A stretch of DNA of 64,000 nt, taken from positions 2,768,501 through 2,832,500 of the forward strand of contig JAJFZO010000896.1 of the NCBI GenBank assembly GCA_021397835.1. Reading direction: 5' to 3'. The notes under the pieces were generated by a model, which had not been told where the DNA came from, made no database searches, and worked only from the letters and a program-made list of their open reading frames with translations. The DNA is from Moringa oleifera (taxonomy: Eukaryota > Streptophyta > Magnoliopsida > Brassicales > Moringaceae). Of this stretch, positions 23,720 to 35,399 are shown piece by piece (position 1 is the stretch's first letter; every line of letters starts with the position of its first letter). The translations under genes and the position numbers were made by a program.

Positions 23720-25690
23720 TTTGAGGCATAATATTTAATTAATAAATATAAATTTATAAATAAGGATAATTTGAGAAAAATTCTAGGATTTTACACTTGT
23801 TCCACCCCTAATGTTTTAAAATAATTTTAAGAAAGAAAAGAAATTTTACACTTGTCCCACCTTTCACTTCCAAATCTAGAGATGTTTTATAAAATAATAA
23901 AATTTTAAAATTAATACTAACTATAATTGAAAACTATAATATCTTAATTTTTGAGCAACAAATAATTGCATAAATAACACAAATAATTTTAATTATTGAC
24001 TTTTATTTTATTAAAAATAAAATGTATACAATCTTGAATTTTATGAGAAAAGAATTTAGAAAATTTACAAGATAAATATGAAAATAAAATTTGAAGAAAC
24101 TTTTTCAGAGCTTGTCCCCTTTTAATTGTAGCTTTGATGTGTTATACGAATGAAGGAGTGTGTTGTTTTGAATTGTGTAATTGTGAACCCTGCCCTTTTG
24201 TTTATAGTAATTTCAAGGATGCACGTTAGCATGTACCCCAGATCTCTGTATTTCTATTTAGATAGCTTCCTTTAATGTTTTATTTTGTGTTGCTTGAATG
24301 CAGGTTTCTTTATCACCACAAATTAGTGTTTTTATTTGACCTCCATTTGATGCGATCCTCCTTTAGATGTATATGTTGTTGTGGATCAACATTTTGTCAC
24401 TCGTTCAATTCATTTTGAAAAGATTCAAGCTTTTTTGGGTTCTTCAATGTTGCTTGGGCTTTACTGCCGCTTTTAAACTTGTTTAACACTAAAATTTGGG
24501 CCTTCAAGTGAACTGCAAGTTCCTAACATGTTTCGGGTCATGAAGTAGCCACCTCTCAAGTTTGAAATCATGATCTAAAAGATGTTTCCCTTGCTTATTT
24601 GGTACTTAGTTACTATCATGTTTCGGGTCTGTAAGGCTCGTTATAAAGACTTCAGCCCACTCGCACTGCCATGCTTGATCTTGGACCTCAAACATGGACA
24701 CATAAGGTCATACCACGTTTCAAGTCTATAGGGTCTATTACAAATGCTCTAGCTTACTTGAACTACTCACACTTGCTTTTGTGCCTGTGACTAAATGCAC
24801 TGATTGCTGCAACGTCACAAAGTCTATTCCTACTGGGTTGATGCGCATGAGCTTTGAGTTCTCATATCCTTCTTGCTGCCACGAACTTGAGTACAAACTC
24901 GACCATTTTTTCTATCCATCAATTACTCTTTAATTTGCCACATTTCAATTCTCATGCCACACCTAAAAAGCTACCACGTATTAAGTGTATAATATGTATT
25001 TAGCTTACCTAAAGACCTATGATGCAGAAATTTTTAGTAGTTACCACATCATAACAACATCGACAAATGGGTCATCGAGCGGGTCTCAACGGCTTTTTCA
25101 TATGTAACACCACGTATCCCTCTTATAATGGCTGTTTCTTAACAATTAGTTATTTTTAAGATACAAAAATCTTTCCTTCCATGACAAAATCTTTTCTTTC
25201 GTCGATTTAATCACTGATTTCATATTCATTTGCATGTTTAAGGTCTGCTTTAATATCTTCATAAGACTCTCACTGCTTTTGTACCTCCTATTCGATAATT
25301 GTTTTGTATTTATTTTATTTTTGTTAGCTCAATGAATAATATAAGACCTTCAGATGTAATTGTTCACAACATCCTTAAGATAAGGATACTGTACTTAGTT
25401 CCTAGGTCTATTAAGATCTCTGTACTTATCCTTAATGAATACCCATAGTCTCTTAAACCAAAGGCTATGTATACACAAAAATTTCTAAGAAAAGGAACAT
25501 CTCCCCTCGACCCTTTTTTTTTTTTGTGTAAAAATTTATGAAGCCTTCAAGTTTTCCCTACACAAGTGACACTAACCTCCTGAAGAATTTGGTGGCTTTT
25601 GTGTCTAAGTGCTCGAAAGCTAAATCTCTTTTAGTGTCTCTTTTATTATTATGTTTAAAGTTTCATGAAATTTAATTTTTTTAAAGTTTT
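23720..25690. other. Intergenic region with diverged tandem repeats of about 90 bp
   Basis: No gene was recognised. Between about 24520 and 24770 a unit beginning CATGTTTCGGGTC recurs roughly every 90-97 bases (near 24527, 24616 and 24712), with a weaker trace near 24975. The rest is AT-rich. Confidence 0.45.
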
Positions 25691-25739
25691 TTCAATACAA
25701 TGTTATTTGAATTGTTTCTTTGATGATTAAAAAATAATA

Positions 25740-26587
25740 ACAATACCAAACCTTTTAGGACAATAGAGCCCATTAAGACTTTAGAGCTCTTAGACCTTTA
25801 AACCTCTAAAAAGCTTTTAGAACTTTTAAACCTTTAAGAAAAGCACAATGCCCAGACTAACCACTCTTCGGATGATCTTTTAAGCCTCGAGACCAGCCAC
25901 GCTTGGATGATCTTTTAAGCCTCAATGCCAATGGCGTCATAGTAGCCTTTTAAACCTTAAGATCAACCATGTCATAATGACCTTTTAGACCTCAAATGTA
26001 ATTAGACCTCTAACCTTAAAACCATGTTTGGCTAGATATTTTAACCAAGATTTAACTCTAATCCTATTATACCCATAATTGGCTTGACACCAGCTTTGAC
26101 CAAGTAAGACTCCTTTTGACCTTTGGTAAATCTACCACAACACCTTGACAAACCTGCCAAACACACGTAGCTCAAGCCATTGTAGAACTAACACCCATAA
26201 TGTTGACATCCACAAGACTTCATTTTATAGCCCAGCACATTATTAAAAGCTATAATGAACAATTTTACCCCGCTGTTATGACCCTTAACTTTTCTTAGCG
26301 ATTATGACTTGTTACAAAGGGCTTTTTGATACTCTCCTCACCAAATCTAACTACAGGATATACTTCTACAAAAAGAAACAGCCCAAACTTTTTAAAAAAA
26401 AAAAAACTTATGAACTTATAAAAACCTAAGTATTTTTCACAAAAGAACTGACACTTTCTTTATATTTTTTTTCTTTTACATATATTGTTGATTTATATAA
26501 AATTGACTTAAAAATTAAAGATATCTTTACAAGTCAGATAATCCACTTTAATTTTAATTAAAGAAAAATAAATTTTAAATATTAACA
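25740..26587 (+). repeat. Probable LTR, left copy, ending TTAACA before a primer-site-like sequence
   Basis: The last 250 bases or so align with the last 220 bases of the right copy ending at 30117. Shared landmarks are CAGGA, then CTTATAAAA and CTAAG, TACATATATTGTTGAT, AAAATTGACTTA, CACTTTAAT, and the ends ATTAACA and ATCAACA. The 5' part holds diverged units of about 36 bases around GATGATCTTTTAAGCCTC (25870-26000). The left boundary is not fixed. Confidence 0.55.
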
Positions 26588-26606
26588 TTTGACGTCGTTT
26601 GTGGAT
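26588..26606 (+). other. Primer-binding-site-like sequence
   Basis: TTTGACGTCGTTTGTGGAT follows the LTR-like end directly. It resembles the TTGGCGCCGTCTGTGGGA sequence after the 5' LTR of many plant gypsy-type elements, with a few substitutions. That would make the LTR to its left a 5' LTR read on the plus strand. Confidence 0.45.
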
Positions 26607-27650
26607 ATCAAACCCACAAACACATGATTAAAATCCATGACTCCTAACAAAAACACTTCAAAAAAAAGAGTCACATGCAAAGCTTTTATACACATATATC
26701 AAGCATAATCGCATGACTACGCATCCTCAATGGGACTTCCTCATCTTTGCAGAGAGTTTTGTCTATCTTGTTTGGCATGTTTTACCATGACAAACTTTAG
26801 TTCCTCCTCAAGCTCTGAATCCATTGATATTTACCATTCAAAATAAAATTTCAATTAAGTTGTCATCAAGGCTTAATTTGATCTTTAAAAATTTTTATTT
26901 TCGGGTAGAATTTTTCCGTTTCTTTTTATACTTTGTAACTTTATAATTCTATTAAATTTAACTAGTTTTTCAATTTCAAATCACAAAACACGTGTGGATG
27001 CTAATTCTGTTGTTGTGAGACGTTTCTCTAGAAATTCAAACATGAATCTAAGTAGAGTCATGAGCTCTATGTCTAGGAAAAATCGAAATTGAAGGTGAGT
27101 TCAGATCGGGAACAGGCAAAAATTCATTTCCAGCTGCTCTGGTAGATCTGACGACTTTAGATCAGAAATTACCTCTGGAAAGCCTCTCTTCGGCGGCAAG
27201 TTGCTTTCCATTTACAATGTCTATTCTATTTAAAGGCTTTAACTTCCATCGTAGCTTCCTTCGACTTCTTTAGAATATAAAGCTTAGAAATGCAGCACTC
27301 TTTTGCTACATATTTTTTTTTTTTATCGGGGAGAACTTTGATATGGATCGACTGTAAGAAGCCGATAGAAACAACCACATGACATGATCAGTCTGCCTGT
27401 ATCAAAGTCTTTAAAGTTACTGTATTGTTTATCAGCCAATTGGCAATCTGAACTGGTTTCAGCAATCAATATCCATTTTATTACTTCGAGCTGGAATAAA
27501 CCACAAAATCTATGTTGTAATATGGAAGCCATACTGAGATGCCATTTCTGCAGAAGCTCAGCTCATCCATCCAATATGAAGCAAATTCTGACCTGGATGT
27601 TCCCGGTTTTGACATCTTTCTTTTTTGTCCCGGTGATAAACTCTGAAAAA
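26607..27650. other. Non-coding stretch inside the candidate LTR element
   Basis: No gag or pol signature was found on either strand. Short frames at 27323-27669 overlap on opposite strands and look like chance. GC content rises from about 27100 towards the receptor-kinase copy. Confidence 0.4.
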
Positions 27651-27659
27651 GAAGATGTG

Positions 27660-28950
27660 AAGTGATCACTGGCTGAATTCATAGGAAAACTCTCTCCTGG
27701 AAATGTGCTAAGAGACTGGGATGGGGTAGAATACAACTTCAGACCCCCGCAATGACAAGTGGGTGGGTGTTGTGATACAAAATTGTTGGATTGACACCAG
27801 ACGAGATGGGGAACTGTAAACATCTTAATCACTTGTATTTAAGTGGAAATCAGTTCTCAAGTGACATTCCTCATGCTCTATCGTAGTTAAGCTACTTGAA
27901 GAGGCTTGATAGATCAAACAACAACTTCACTGATGCGATTCCTGATCTGTCTCGCATTTCAAGTCTGCTTCCTTTCTGGACAGAAAACAATGAGCTCAGC
28001 AAACGATACCAAATTTCGACTTCTCCAATCCTGAGGACTTCAATGTCTCTAACAACTTCTTCAGTGGTCCAATTCCTGATGTCAAACTTCGGTTCACTGC
28101 AGACAGCTTTGTAGGCATTCCTGGGTTATATGGAGAACCACTGTCAGTTGCATGTCCACCCTCTCCACCACCAAGAAAGCAGCCGAAATACGGCGCGACC
28201 AAGTGGTTGTTGATCTACTCAGGATATGCACTTCCTTTCTTGCTCGCTCTGTCATTCCTTGTCTTAAAATTGCTAAGTAAAAAGATGCCAAAAACAGAAG
28301 ATATTGATAAAATGAAGAAGGGCAGTTGATAACAGCATGGAGGAGCCTAGTTATACATGTGGCGCAAGATTGGTGAGAACAAATCCGAGTATTCAATAGT
28401 GTCAGTTACTTGCTCTAGACATGGTAATGGAATGACATCGTCATCTCTTGTACTCTTTACAAGACCAGCAATGGCAGCACTGAAGCAATTAAGATTCGAG
28501 GACTTGTTCTAGACTCCAGCTGAGCTGCCCAGAAGAGGAAAATATGGAAGCAAGAGAGGAAGATTTTGCTTGTGTATAAGACTCACAGCGACCGCAACAG
28601 CTTGAGGCTGCAGACTAGAACTACATTCTTGAGGCTGACTGCAAGCCTGCAGATGAAGATGAAATCAAGAGATGCACCATGTTGCCAGGTTCCTCTGTTA
28701 ATATCATTTTCATCCATCTCTTGGGACATCAGTGGGGAAACATTGGAATTTTAGTACAGGGATGCATCTTAGCGTTGCTTCCGAAAGTGCAGTCATTACT
28801 GTCTAAATCTTCTAAATGGAGGCTGTCATCTGGATCCCAAAGTTCATAATTCCATGCCTCACAACTATCAATTGAAAAGCTGGTTTCCCTATCATTTATG
28901 AGAGATTTTCATTAACATCTCCACCCCCGGAACTTTCATCGCCAACGTCT
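27660..28950 (+). pseudogene. Broken LRR receptor-like kinase copy (LRR III type)
   Basis: Several frames together give the parts in order. First is an N-terminal LRR cap region (GKLSPGNVLRDWDG, then a WVGVVCD-like segment). Next are repeats (HLNHLYLSGNQFSSDIPHAL; LDRSNNNFTDAIPDLSRISSL) and the last repeat with the SGPIPDV and SFVGIPGLYGEPL phrases. Then come a Pro/Lys linker, a transmembrane stretch (LLIYSGYALPFLLALSFLVL, about 28206-28270) and the start of the kinase domain (LRFEDLF*TPAELPRRGKYGS, near 28490-28560). Middle repeats are missing, frameshifts and stops are common, and the kinase fades out after 28600. It resembles the receptors whose kinase begins RFEDLLRAPAELLGRG. The source gene is not in this window. 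Confidence 0.75.
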
Positions 28951-29337
28951 GCCCTTAAAGCATTTCCTCATATGATAAAAGTCAGCAAGAATCTTCTGTG
29001 AAGGATCAAGAACATTCACCTTTTCTTCATTGAACTGAGGCACTCGCAGGACTATCAGTCATAATGAAACAGGAAGCTGTGCCCTTAACAGCTCAAAAGC
29101 ATACTCTAAAATATCTTTATCCGAGCAAGTATATTATCGCAAACTCACAACTCTAGTTCTTACCTTACAACATGCAGTTTTTAATTTATGAGTCAGAGTT
29201 CACCCACAAAGGCCCTCTTTTTACATGCCAGCAAATAGCATATCTACAATATCAGCTAACTTCTGATAAAGTAATGTCTCATATTTTATGGCTGAAGATC
29301 TACTCAGAGGCTCATCCATTTTCCCAAGTCCGAGTCC

Positions 29338-29360
29338 AAAAAAAAAAAGAGCGAAAAATC
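29338..29360 (+). other. Polypurine tract candidate
   Basis: An almost pure purine run (A-rich, with GAGCGAAAAA) ends just before the TG of the right LTR-like repeat, the position of a plus-strand primer in LTR retrotransposons. It could also be a chance A-run. Confidence 0.4.
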
Positions 29361-30117
29361 TGTTGTAAAACAAGGGAATAATGCACAAAGAAAGCTGGCC
29401 TTTTGCTACATCTCCTCACAAGTATTGATTCCAAAAATATCTCTTAAAATATGTTACAGTGACCTTCCCTATTCCCCAAATCTTTCTTATAGGAAGGGAC
29501 AATCTATTTATAAACAGAAGACCCAATATGGAAGGACCTACACCTGGAGTTGGCAATCGCCAGTCCTGCCATGGCAGGGACATAGTTGCCAAAAATCTTC
29601 AACCCTGTCATGAAGATTGATGGGAAGACAGTTGTTAAAAATCATCATCAACTAGCTACGAAGTTTGGCAAGAACACAGTTGTAAAAAATCTTTCAACCC
29701 TACCATAGTCTGGCAGGGACACAGTCACTAATGATCTTCAACTCTGCAACGTAATTGGGCAGGGACACATTCACTAATGATCTTCAACTCTGCAATGTAA
29801 TTGGGCAGGGACGCAATTGTTAAAAATTGCCAACCCTGCCATGAAATATGGCAGGACTAACAATTGTTCGGGAACTCGAGCTTTCTTGCAGGACCTCCAC
29901 CAAAAAGACACCACCCGAACACTTAGAAAACTCATAAACCTTATAAAAGGCTAAGAACGACTCTCTCACTTTCACTTTCTCTATATTTTCTCGTTTTCTT
30001 CTACATATATTGTTGATTCATACAAAATTGACTTATGCGTCGAAAGTATCCACTTTTACAGGTAAGACGATTTCACTTTAATCCCAACTGAAGTGAAGCA
30101 GATTTTGAGTATCAACA
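29361..30117 (+). repeat. Probable LTR, right copy, TGTTG...CAACA
   Basis: This 757-bp stretch begins TGTTG and ends CAACA, a perfect 5-bp terminal inversion as LTRs have. It carries a TATA-like TATTTATAAA near 29505 and the minisatellite at 29573-29870. The last 220 bases match the left copy. Flanking pentamers (AAATC before, AATAC after) are not identical, which argues against a simple solo LTR. Confidence 0.55.
29573..29870 (+). repeat. 46-bp minisatellite with self-complementary arms
   Basis: Unit starts (GGCAGGGAC or a variant) fall at 29573, 29622, 29667, 29712, 29758, 29804 and 29850. The last three intervals are exactly 46 bases. Each unit also carries CAACCCTGCCAT or a diverged form, so GGCAGGG and CCCTGCC arms can pair within a unit. 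A near-perfect palindrome, TCCTGCCATGGCAGGGA, lies at 29565-29581. Confidence 0.85.
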
Positions 30118-30600
30118 AATACATTTAAAACCCATCCTCAACCATACTTTTTCATTTATCTTTTAAGAGAGAAAAAATTAGGAATCAGACCATGCATTAC
30201 ATCAGAAAGGAATCACATGCAAATGCCACCTGGCTAGGCAGAAAGAGCTGAGGATGTTGAGTCCTTATTTAGTTGTTTACCTTAAAATTGATTCAAGAAA
30301 AATCATTAAGCAAGAATAATTTATTAGTACCTAACATAGGAATAAGATGAACTAGTGAAGAAGGGACAGATTTCATCTTCTCATGCACCATCAAAACAAG
30401 TAATCAGACAGACAGATAATCATCAACATAATTTCAGTATTTAGCTCATACCACTCATTAGATTCAGTTTAATTAATTGCACAAAGCTTATACCTTATAA
30501 TGCGAGTCAAATGTAAATATTAAACTTTCCATCAAGAGCAGTCAGATGAACACAAAAATTAATAATCTGTTTTCCCAAACCATGCCTGATGAAACATACA
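30118..30600. other. 3' flank of the proteasome gene
   Basis: No gene was recognised. It probably holds the 3'UTR and polyadenylation region of the minus-strand proteasome gene. An AATAAA motif on the minus strand lies near 30319-30324, and other A/T-rich signals closer to the stop are equally possible. Confidence 0.35.
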
Positions 30601-30655
30601 ATGCAACACAAAATATATAGCATATAACTCCTGGACCTCGTACGAGTTACAGTGA

Positions 30656-31408
30656 CTAAGATGTCTCGCTAGCTGGTTGAGTCACTCCGGACTTCAGTAA
30701 TAACTTGCTCAGGGCCTCAGGGGAGCATACCTGGTACTTCACTTTTCCAGAAGGCAAGAGGAACACTTCAGCCAATTCAAGCTTCTCTGAAGTAAGACTT
30801 GTGCTGTCCATTGTCTTACTAAGCACTTTCAGTGCAAGCTGAACAGCCTCTTCTCTGGTGATATCATCCTTGTAATCCTGCTTCAGCATGGATTGTGCTG
30901 CCTGGTTGTTTGCCCCAATTGCTGCAGCCTTCCAACCACCATAGTTTCCACTTGGGTCACTCATGTAAAGCTGGAAACCATAATTCTTGTCCCAGCCAGC
31001 AAAGAGAAATGAGACACCAAATGGACGGAGCCCACCAAACTGTGTGTAGCCTTGCTTGGTGTCACAAAGAGATTGCACAAGCTGTTCAACAGGCATTGGC
31101 TCTTGGTATGCATATGTATAGCGTTGTGCTTGGACCCTGGCTGTGTTGATAAGGATGTTGGCATCAGACATTATTCCTGCCACAGCACAGGCTACATGAT
31201 CATCAATCTTGTACATCTTCTCTGTTGATGTTGAGGTTTGAAGAAGCTTGGAAGTCACCTTCTTTTCACCAACCAAAACCACCCCATCTTTTGACAGTAT
31301 CCCAATGGCAGTTCCTGCATTTCCAATGGCCTCCATTGCATACTCAACTTGATAGAGACGACCTTCAGGGGAGAAGATCGTCGTTCGACTATCATACCTT
31401 CGAGACAT
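30656..31408 (-). CDS. PAC1: 20S proteasome subunit alpha type-4 (alpha3, PAC1 type)
   Basis: This is a complete frame of 250 residues, the usual length for plant alpha type-4. The alpha-subunit N-terminal signature is present at residues 5-27 ([20 protein letters not shown] and following). The [16 protein letters not shown] stretch of the proteasome fold follows, and the C-terminus is specific to this subunit. Alpha subunits form the outer rings of the 20S core and gate substrate entry. They are not themselves proteolytic. The protein acts in the cytosol and nucleus within the ubiquitin-proteasome pathway. The coding region has no intron. A splice acceptor 12 bases above the ATG and a leader exon near 34.2 kb are inferred. 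Nothing is truncated or frame-shifted. Confidence 0.98.
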   Translation of the reverse strand: MSRRYDSRTTIFSPEGRLYQVEYAMEAIGNAGTAIGILSKDGVVLVGEKKVTSKLLQTSTSTEKMYKIDDHVACAVAGIMSDANILINTARVQAQRYTYAYQEPMPVEQLVQSLCDTKQGYTQFGGLRPFGVSFLFAGWDKNYGFQLYMSDPSGNYGGWKAAAIGANNQAAQSMLKQDYKDDITREEAVQLALKVLSKTMDSTSLTSEKLELAEVFLLPSGKVKYQVCSPEALSKLLLKSGVTQPASETS

Positions 31409-31419
31409 TTGCTACCACT

Positions 31420-34133
31420 CTGAAAAAGAAAATTGATAATTAGTGATAGAAAGACAGAAATAAAAGAGTTCAAAATCAAAAGATTAGAAAGCACATGAAA
31501 CAATGAGAAATAAGCACAAAATATATGACCAAGTAATTCTAAGATCCTGAAAGAAAAAATGCTATGAGGCTCAAGGCTAAATAAATCTCCAATTTTTACT
31601 ACCAAGACATTATTTTGAGCATCTAACAAGCATTGACTCTGCCACAAGAAATTCACAGTCGGTCACAGAATCAGGCCAAGCCAAAAAGTCAAACCAGTGG
31701 CACCAAACTACCAGCATTCCAGGTCAGAGAATTTCAAGATATTCACCAAACCAACAATCAACATCATCGTTCTCAATAGATACTAATGACAAAGCCAACT
31801 AAACCAGCCCATCAGTGCATCAAAGCTAAGAAGATTGTAGCTATCCAATTCTTTAATGTTTTAACACCTAAATGAAATACACAATAAGCAAAGTAACAAT
31901 GAGCATGACATCATTCCATTGTTTAACTCTATTAGAGACCTAGAACTCCAGCTTTAAAAACAATATAGTTTCTACATTTAAAGGAAACATATCATTATTT
32001 CCCATGACAACACAAAAATTATCCTTTTCAATTTTCTGTTTTAATATAAGACTCAGCAAACCACAAGCTTATTTGCAGTTAGTGGCATATTTAATATCAC
32101 CATTTAGCTCCCTTGTCTTTTATGTCCCTCAAATTCCTTTCCTCACACCTACAAGGATTGTCATTTGCTAATTCACAATCACGTACACAAGGAAAAAGAA
32201 TCCTTCTTTTATCCTTTATCAGAACCTGTATCCCTAATATCATTCCCATAAAGAATATCAATTTCTCTGTGTTATAGGGGGTCATTGAGTTTCCTTTTTG
32301 CAATTTTTTTCCCTCCCTAAAACAAAATGAAAAGTATCCGACCAGTTTAAGTTCCTGGCGAAAAGGGAAAAAAAATTGATATATAATAAAATCTGTTTCA
32401 TACATGTCCCCTGAGCTTTTTTAAAGTCCTTTCAAGTAAGGGATTATGTAACATAAAGGTAAATGTATGGCACTCTAACGTTATTCAATAGTCGAGTGAA
32501 TACTTCTTCTCAGCATTGACTTCCTGACCTCCTACTGTCTTTTCAATTTCATTTTATAAGAATCCATCTTTCAATTAAACCTAGAATTCATAGACTGGCA
32601 ATTATCCTATCATTATAACCTGATCATCTATATTATATCTGCTTGGGAGGCAAGGTTCTTTCTTTTCTTTCCTTTCCTTTAAAGTCATTATCCAGACCAA
32701 TGGACTGCTAGACAGTAGGATGAAATAAATTGCTAGACAGTACAATACCTGACTAACGTAGTAAAATCCAATTGAGCTGAATTGGGGGCATGAACTGTGC
32801 TTCAAAACTATACTGACTTCTATCTTGGACATGGTAACTAAAAACCAGTAAATGAAGCAAGAGTTTTAGTAAAATAAAAGGAAAAGAATGAGGAAACAAG
32901 TGAGACAAAAGAGAAGGGTAACCCAAAAGGAATTAGATGGGATTTGAACTTCCAAATGTAACATGTGTGCTTGTGCCACCCTTTGGTTTCTTTGTTATAT
33001 GGTTACTAGCCTTGTGCTCTCTCTCTTTCTTTGAGGTGTTGGGGATAAACATTGGGAAGTGTAAGAGAAGAAGCTCCTGTCCATCCAGAGGAATCTTAGC
33101 CATAATGGAAAAAGGTTTCCACGTAGAAGACAACACATGAATACTACAAGGAAGACTAAAAGCTAAAGGCCAACTGTTCCATTTAATACAATAATTGCAT
33201 AACAGAATTGAGGATGGTAAAGATAGGGCCTACATAACCTCTACAAATTTCAAAACCTAAAGGCCCTCAACTTGAAATTCTGGATGAACCTATTAAGTTT
33301 TTCCTACCTAACAACATTTATTGCAGAAGAAAGGGCTCGGCAAAAAATGCCTTTCCGGAAGGAAGTAATTCTTGGATGCAATTTTGATTGCTAAGGAAAC
33401 AGTGGACACTCAGTTTAAGATGAGCAATGAGGTTGATTTAAGAGGTTGATATAATTAAGGCATATGTGATCATGTGTGTTTGGGACATGTTTCGGTAAGA
33501 AAATACAATTCTTCAGTGTCTTCTTGTGTCTCAGTGAATGAAGGCCGCATAACCTATCTCCATGTATCCAGGGGATTAAGGCAAAGGGAACCTTTTTCGA
33601 TGGACATGACTTGTAAACCAGTGCCTAAACTGCTTCCTCAGACAATAAACAAGATGACTTCTGCAATACATTCCCTAGATTAAGTTGTCGCTTTAAAACC
33701 TTAAGTTAGAGTCTAGCTCGTAAAAAGCTTTAGGTTTGTAGGATTGCCCAGGAAATTAAGGTAAAAACCAGAGAAGAAAACGAATGTAAGTATTTTATTT
33801 TACAAATTTTCTTATAATTTATAAAAGATTAGGGAAATCCCATTTCTAGTAGACCAAACTAGGAAAAAAAAGTACATACAAACTGATGATCATCTTTACA
33901 TCATGTTTGGTTAGGCTTTCAGTTATCCTGCAGAAAACACATAAAATCTAACCCTAAAATTCTTCCACGACCCGGAAACTCGGATATTTCCTTTTCTTTT
34001 CCCAGTCCCCGTAATTTCCCAGGAAGTAAACACATCATTAAACCTAATCTCAGACAGATTTTTTTTTTTTTTTTAAAAAAAGGAATGTCGTAACATGCCG
34101 AAAAACAAGATATTAGAGAAGAAAGACACCAAC
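31420..34133 (-). other. Predicted 5'UTR intron of the proteasome gene (2.7 kb)
   Basis: The acceptor on the minus strand is TTTCTTTTTCAG followed by AGTGGTAGCAA and the ATG. The predicted donor is CATCAG|GTTGGT at 34134/34133. The interval has no recognisable gene. A pair of overlapping open frames at 32933-33140, on opposite strands, has no known motif and may be repeat debris. Long first introns in leaders can raise expression of plant housekeeping genes, but that role here is inference. Confidence 0.55.
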
Positions 34134-34335
34134 CTGATGGGAGATCCAGAAGGATGAGAGAATAGCCCGAAGTGCAAGAAATCCACCTGTTGCAGTCTGG
34201 CTGGGGCTGATGGAAGGGCCGATGAAAGGGGAGTTACGGCTGATTCCCTTACATGTATCCAGGGAGTAGCAACTTTGTTGAAATTCCGTATTTGCCCTAG
34301 GGTCCCCCCTCACATTCCCCCCCACCCCCTCCTTC
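34134..34335 (-). other. Predicted first (untranslated) exon of the proteasome gene
   Basis: This GC-richer block ends at a plausible GTTGGT donor and begins about 30 bases below a TATA-like box. It can be read open for 74 codons, but the likely protein start is in the next exon, where the conserved alpha-subunit N-terminus begins MSRRYDS. Confidence 0.5.
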
Positions 34336-34360
34336 ACTTTTTCTTTTAAATCGCTTTAAT

Positions 34361-34370
34361 TTTATAAAAG
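34361..34370 (-). promoter_or_regulatory. Candidate TATA box of the proteasome gene
   Basis: The minus strand reads CTTTTATAAA, about 30 bases upstream of the predicted start of the leader exon. The next repeat-derived sequence begins only a few hundred bases further on. Confidence 0.4.
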
Positions 34371-35211
34371 AGCACCAAAACAAAATACTGTAAATAATAT
34401 GGCAGTCATGCAATCTTGTTGTTTAGGAAAATATTTTTTAACAAAATTTAATTTTATGACATGAGAAGAAAATGTGTCTTAAAAAATATAATTTAAGAAA
34501 GTGTTTATATTTATAATATTATATATTTTTAAGGTCAATAATTAAAATATTGATACATTATTTAATAAAAATTAAAATTTATTTTTATAAAGATAATTCG
34601 TAAGTACCTTAAGAATGTGCAGATATTATTGAGAAATTTACTGTCATAAGTAAATATCATTGGGATATTATTTCTTTATCTTTAGATGCATATTTTAATT
34701 AGAGTTTATGAGAGAGAATCATTATGAGATGACCGTTGTAATAAGCATAAGCCAAATGTAAAAGCACTATACAAATGCATTAAGTTACTTGGAAAAGGTA
34801 TGTATAACATCGAGAAAGATCCTATAAGAGTCAAAGCATACTTTCGTTTGAAGTTTCAAAAAACAGAAATTTAAGGTATTCTTTAGGAGAAAAATCAACT
34901 GCTTTTGAGAGGAAAGTTGTACGCTAAAAGGAGTTAGTTAAGTGTCACTTCATAAGTTGAGGAGATGTCACAGTACTATATTTTAGTGAATGTTGCAACG
35001 CCAACTATGATAATTAAATAAGAAGTCTTAAACTATGTAATGTTCAATTGGTGTTTGTAATTAGTTTCCACATTTAGTAGACTATTCTCATGTAGCGTGG
35101 CCTTATGGATGTGAGTTATGAAATCAAACCACATAAAAATCTGTTTGTGTCATTTATTTTATGCTTATATTATAATTATTATTACAATGTAACGAAAAAC
35201 TAAATCTATCA

Positions 35212-35226
35212 ATTGGTATTAGAGTA
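35212..35226 (+). other. Primer-binding site of the copia element (diverged)
   Basis: ATTGGTATTAGAGTA differs by two substitutions from the initiator-Met primer site (TGGTATCAGAGC). It lies directly before the gag region on the plus strand, as expected. Confidence 0.7.
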
Positions 35227-35399
35227 TATCACTAATGTTTTCTATTAATGAAAAGATTTTAAGATATATGTCCATCTATTTTTTAGGCAATAGAATTACT
35301 AACAAAAGGAGGATCAACTTCACGATCACCATTATTGGATGATTCTAATTATTTTCCTATTGAAAAGCATGTATGAGAGCCTTCATCACAGTCATAGAC

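Noticed and set aside
27323..27832. Cluster of small open frames on both strands before the LRR kinase copy
   Set aside because: They overlap each other on opposite strands and none shows a domain. The true coding-like reading begins near 27660 on the plus strand.
30895..31164. Open frames on both strands inside the proteasome gene
   Set aside because: They overlap an intact, conserved 250-codon frame and have no motifs of their own.
32933..33140. Pair of 67-codon frames on opposite strands in the proteasome leader intron
   Set aside because: They cover the same bases, have no recognisable motif and probably arise by chance.
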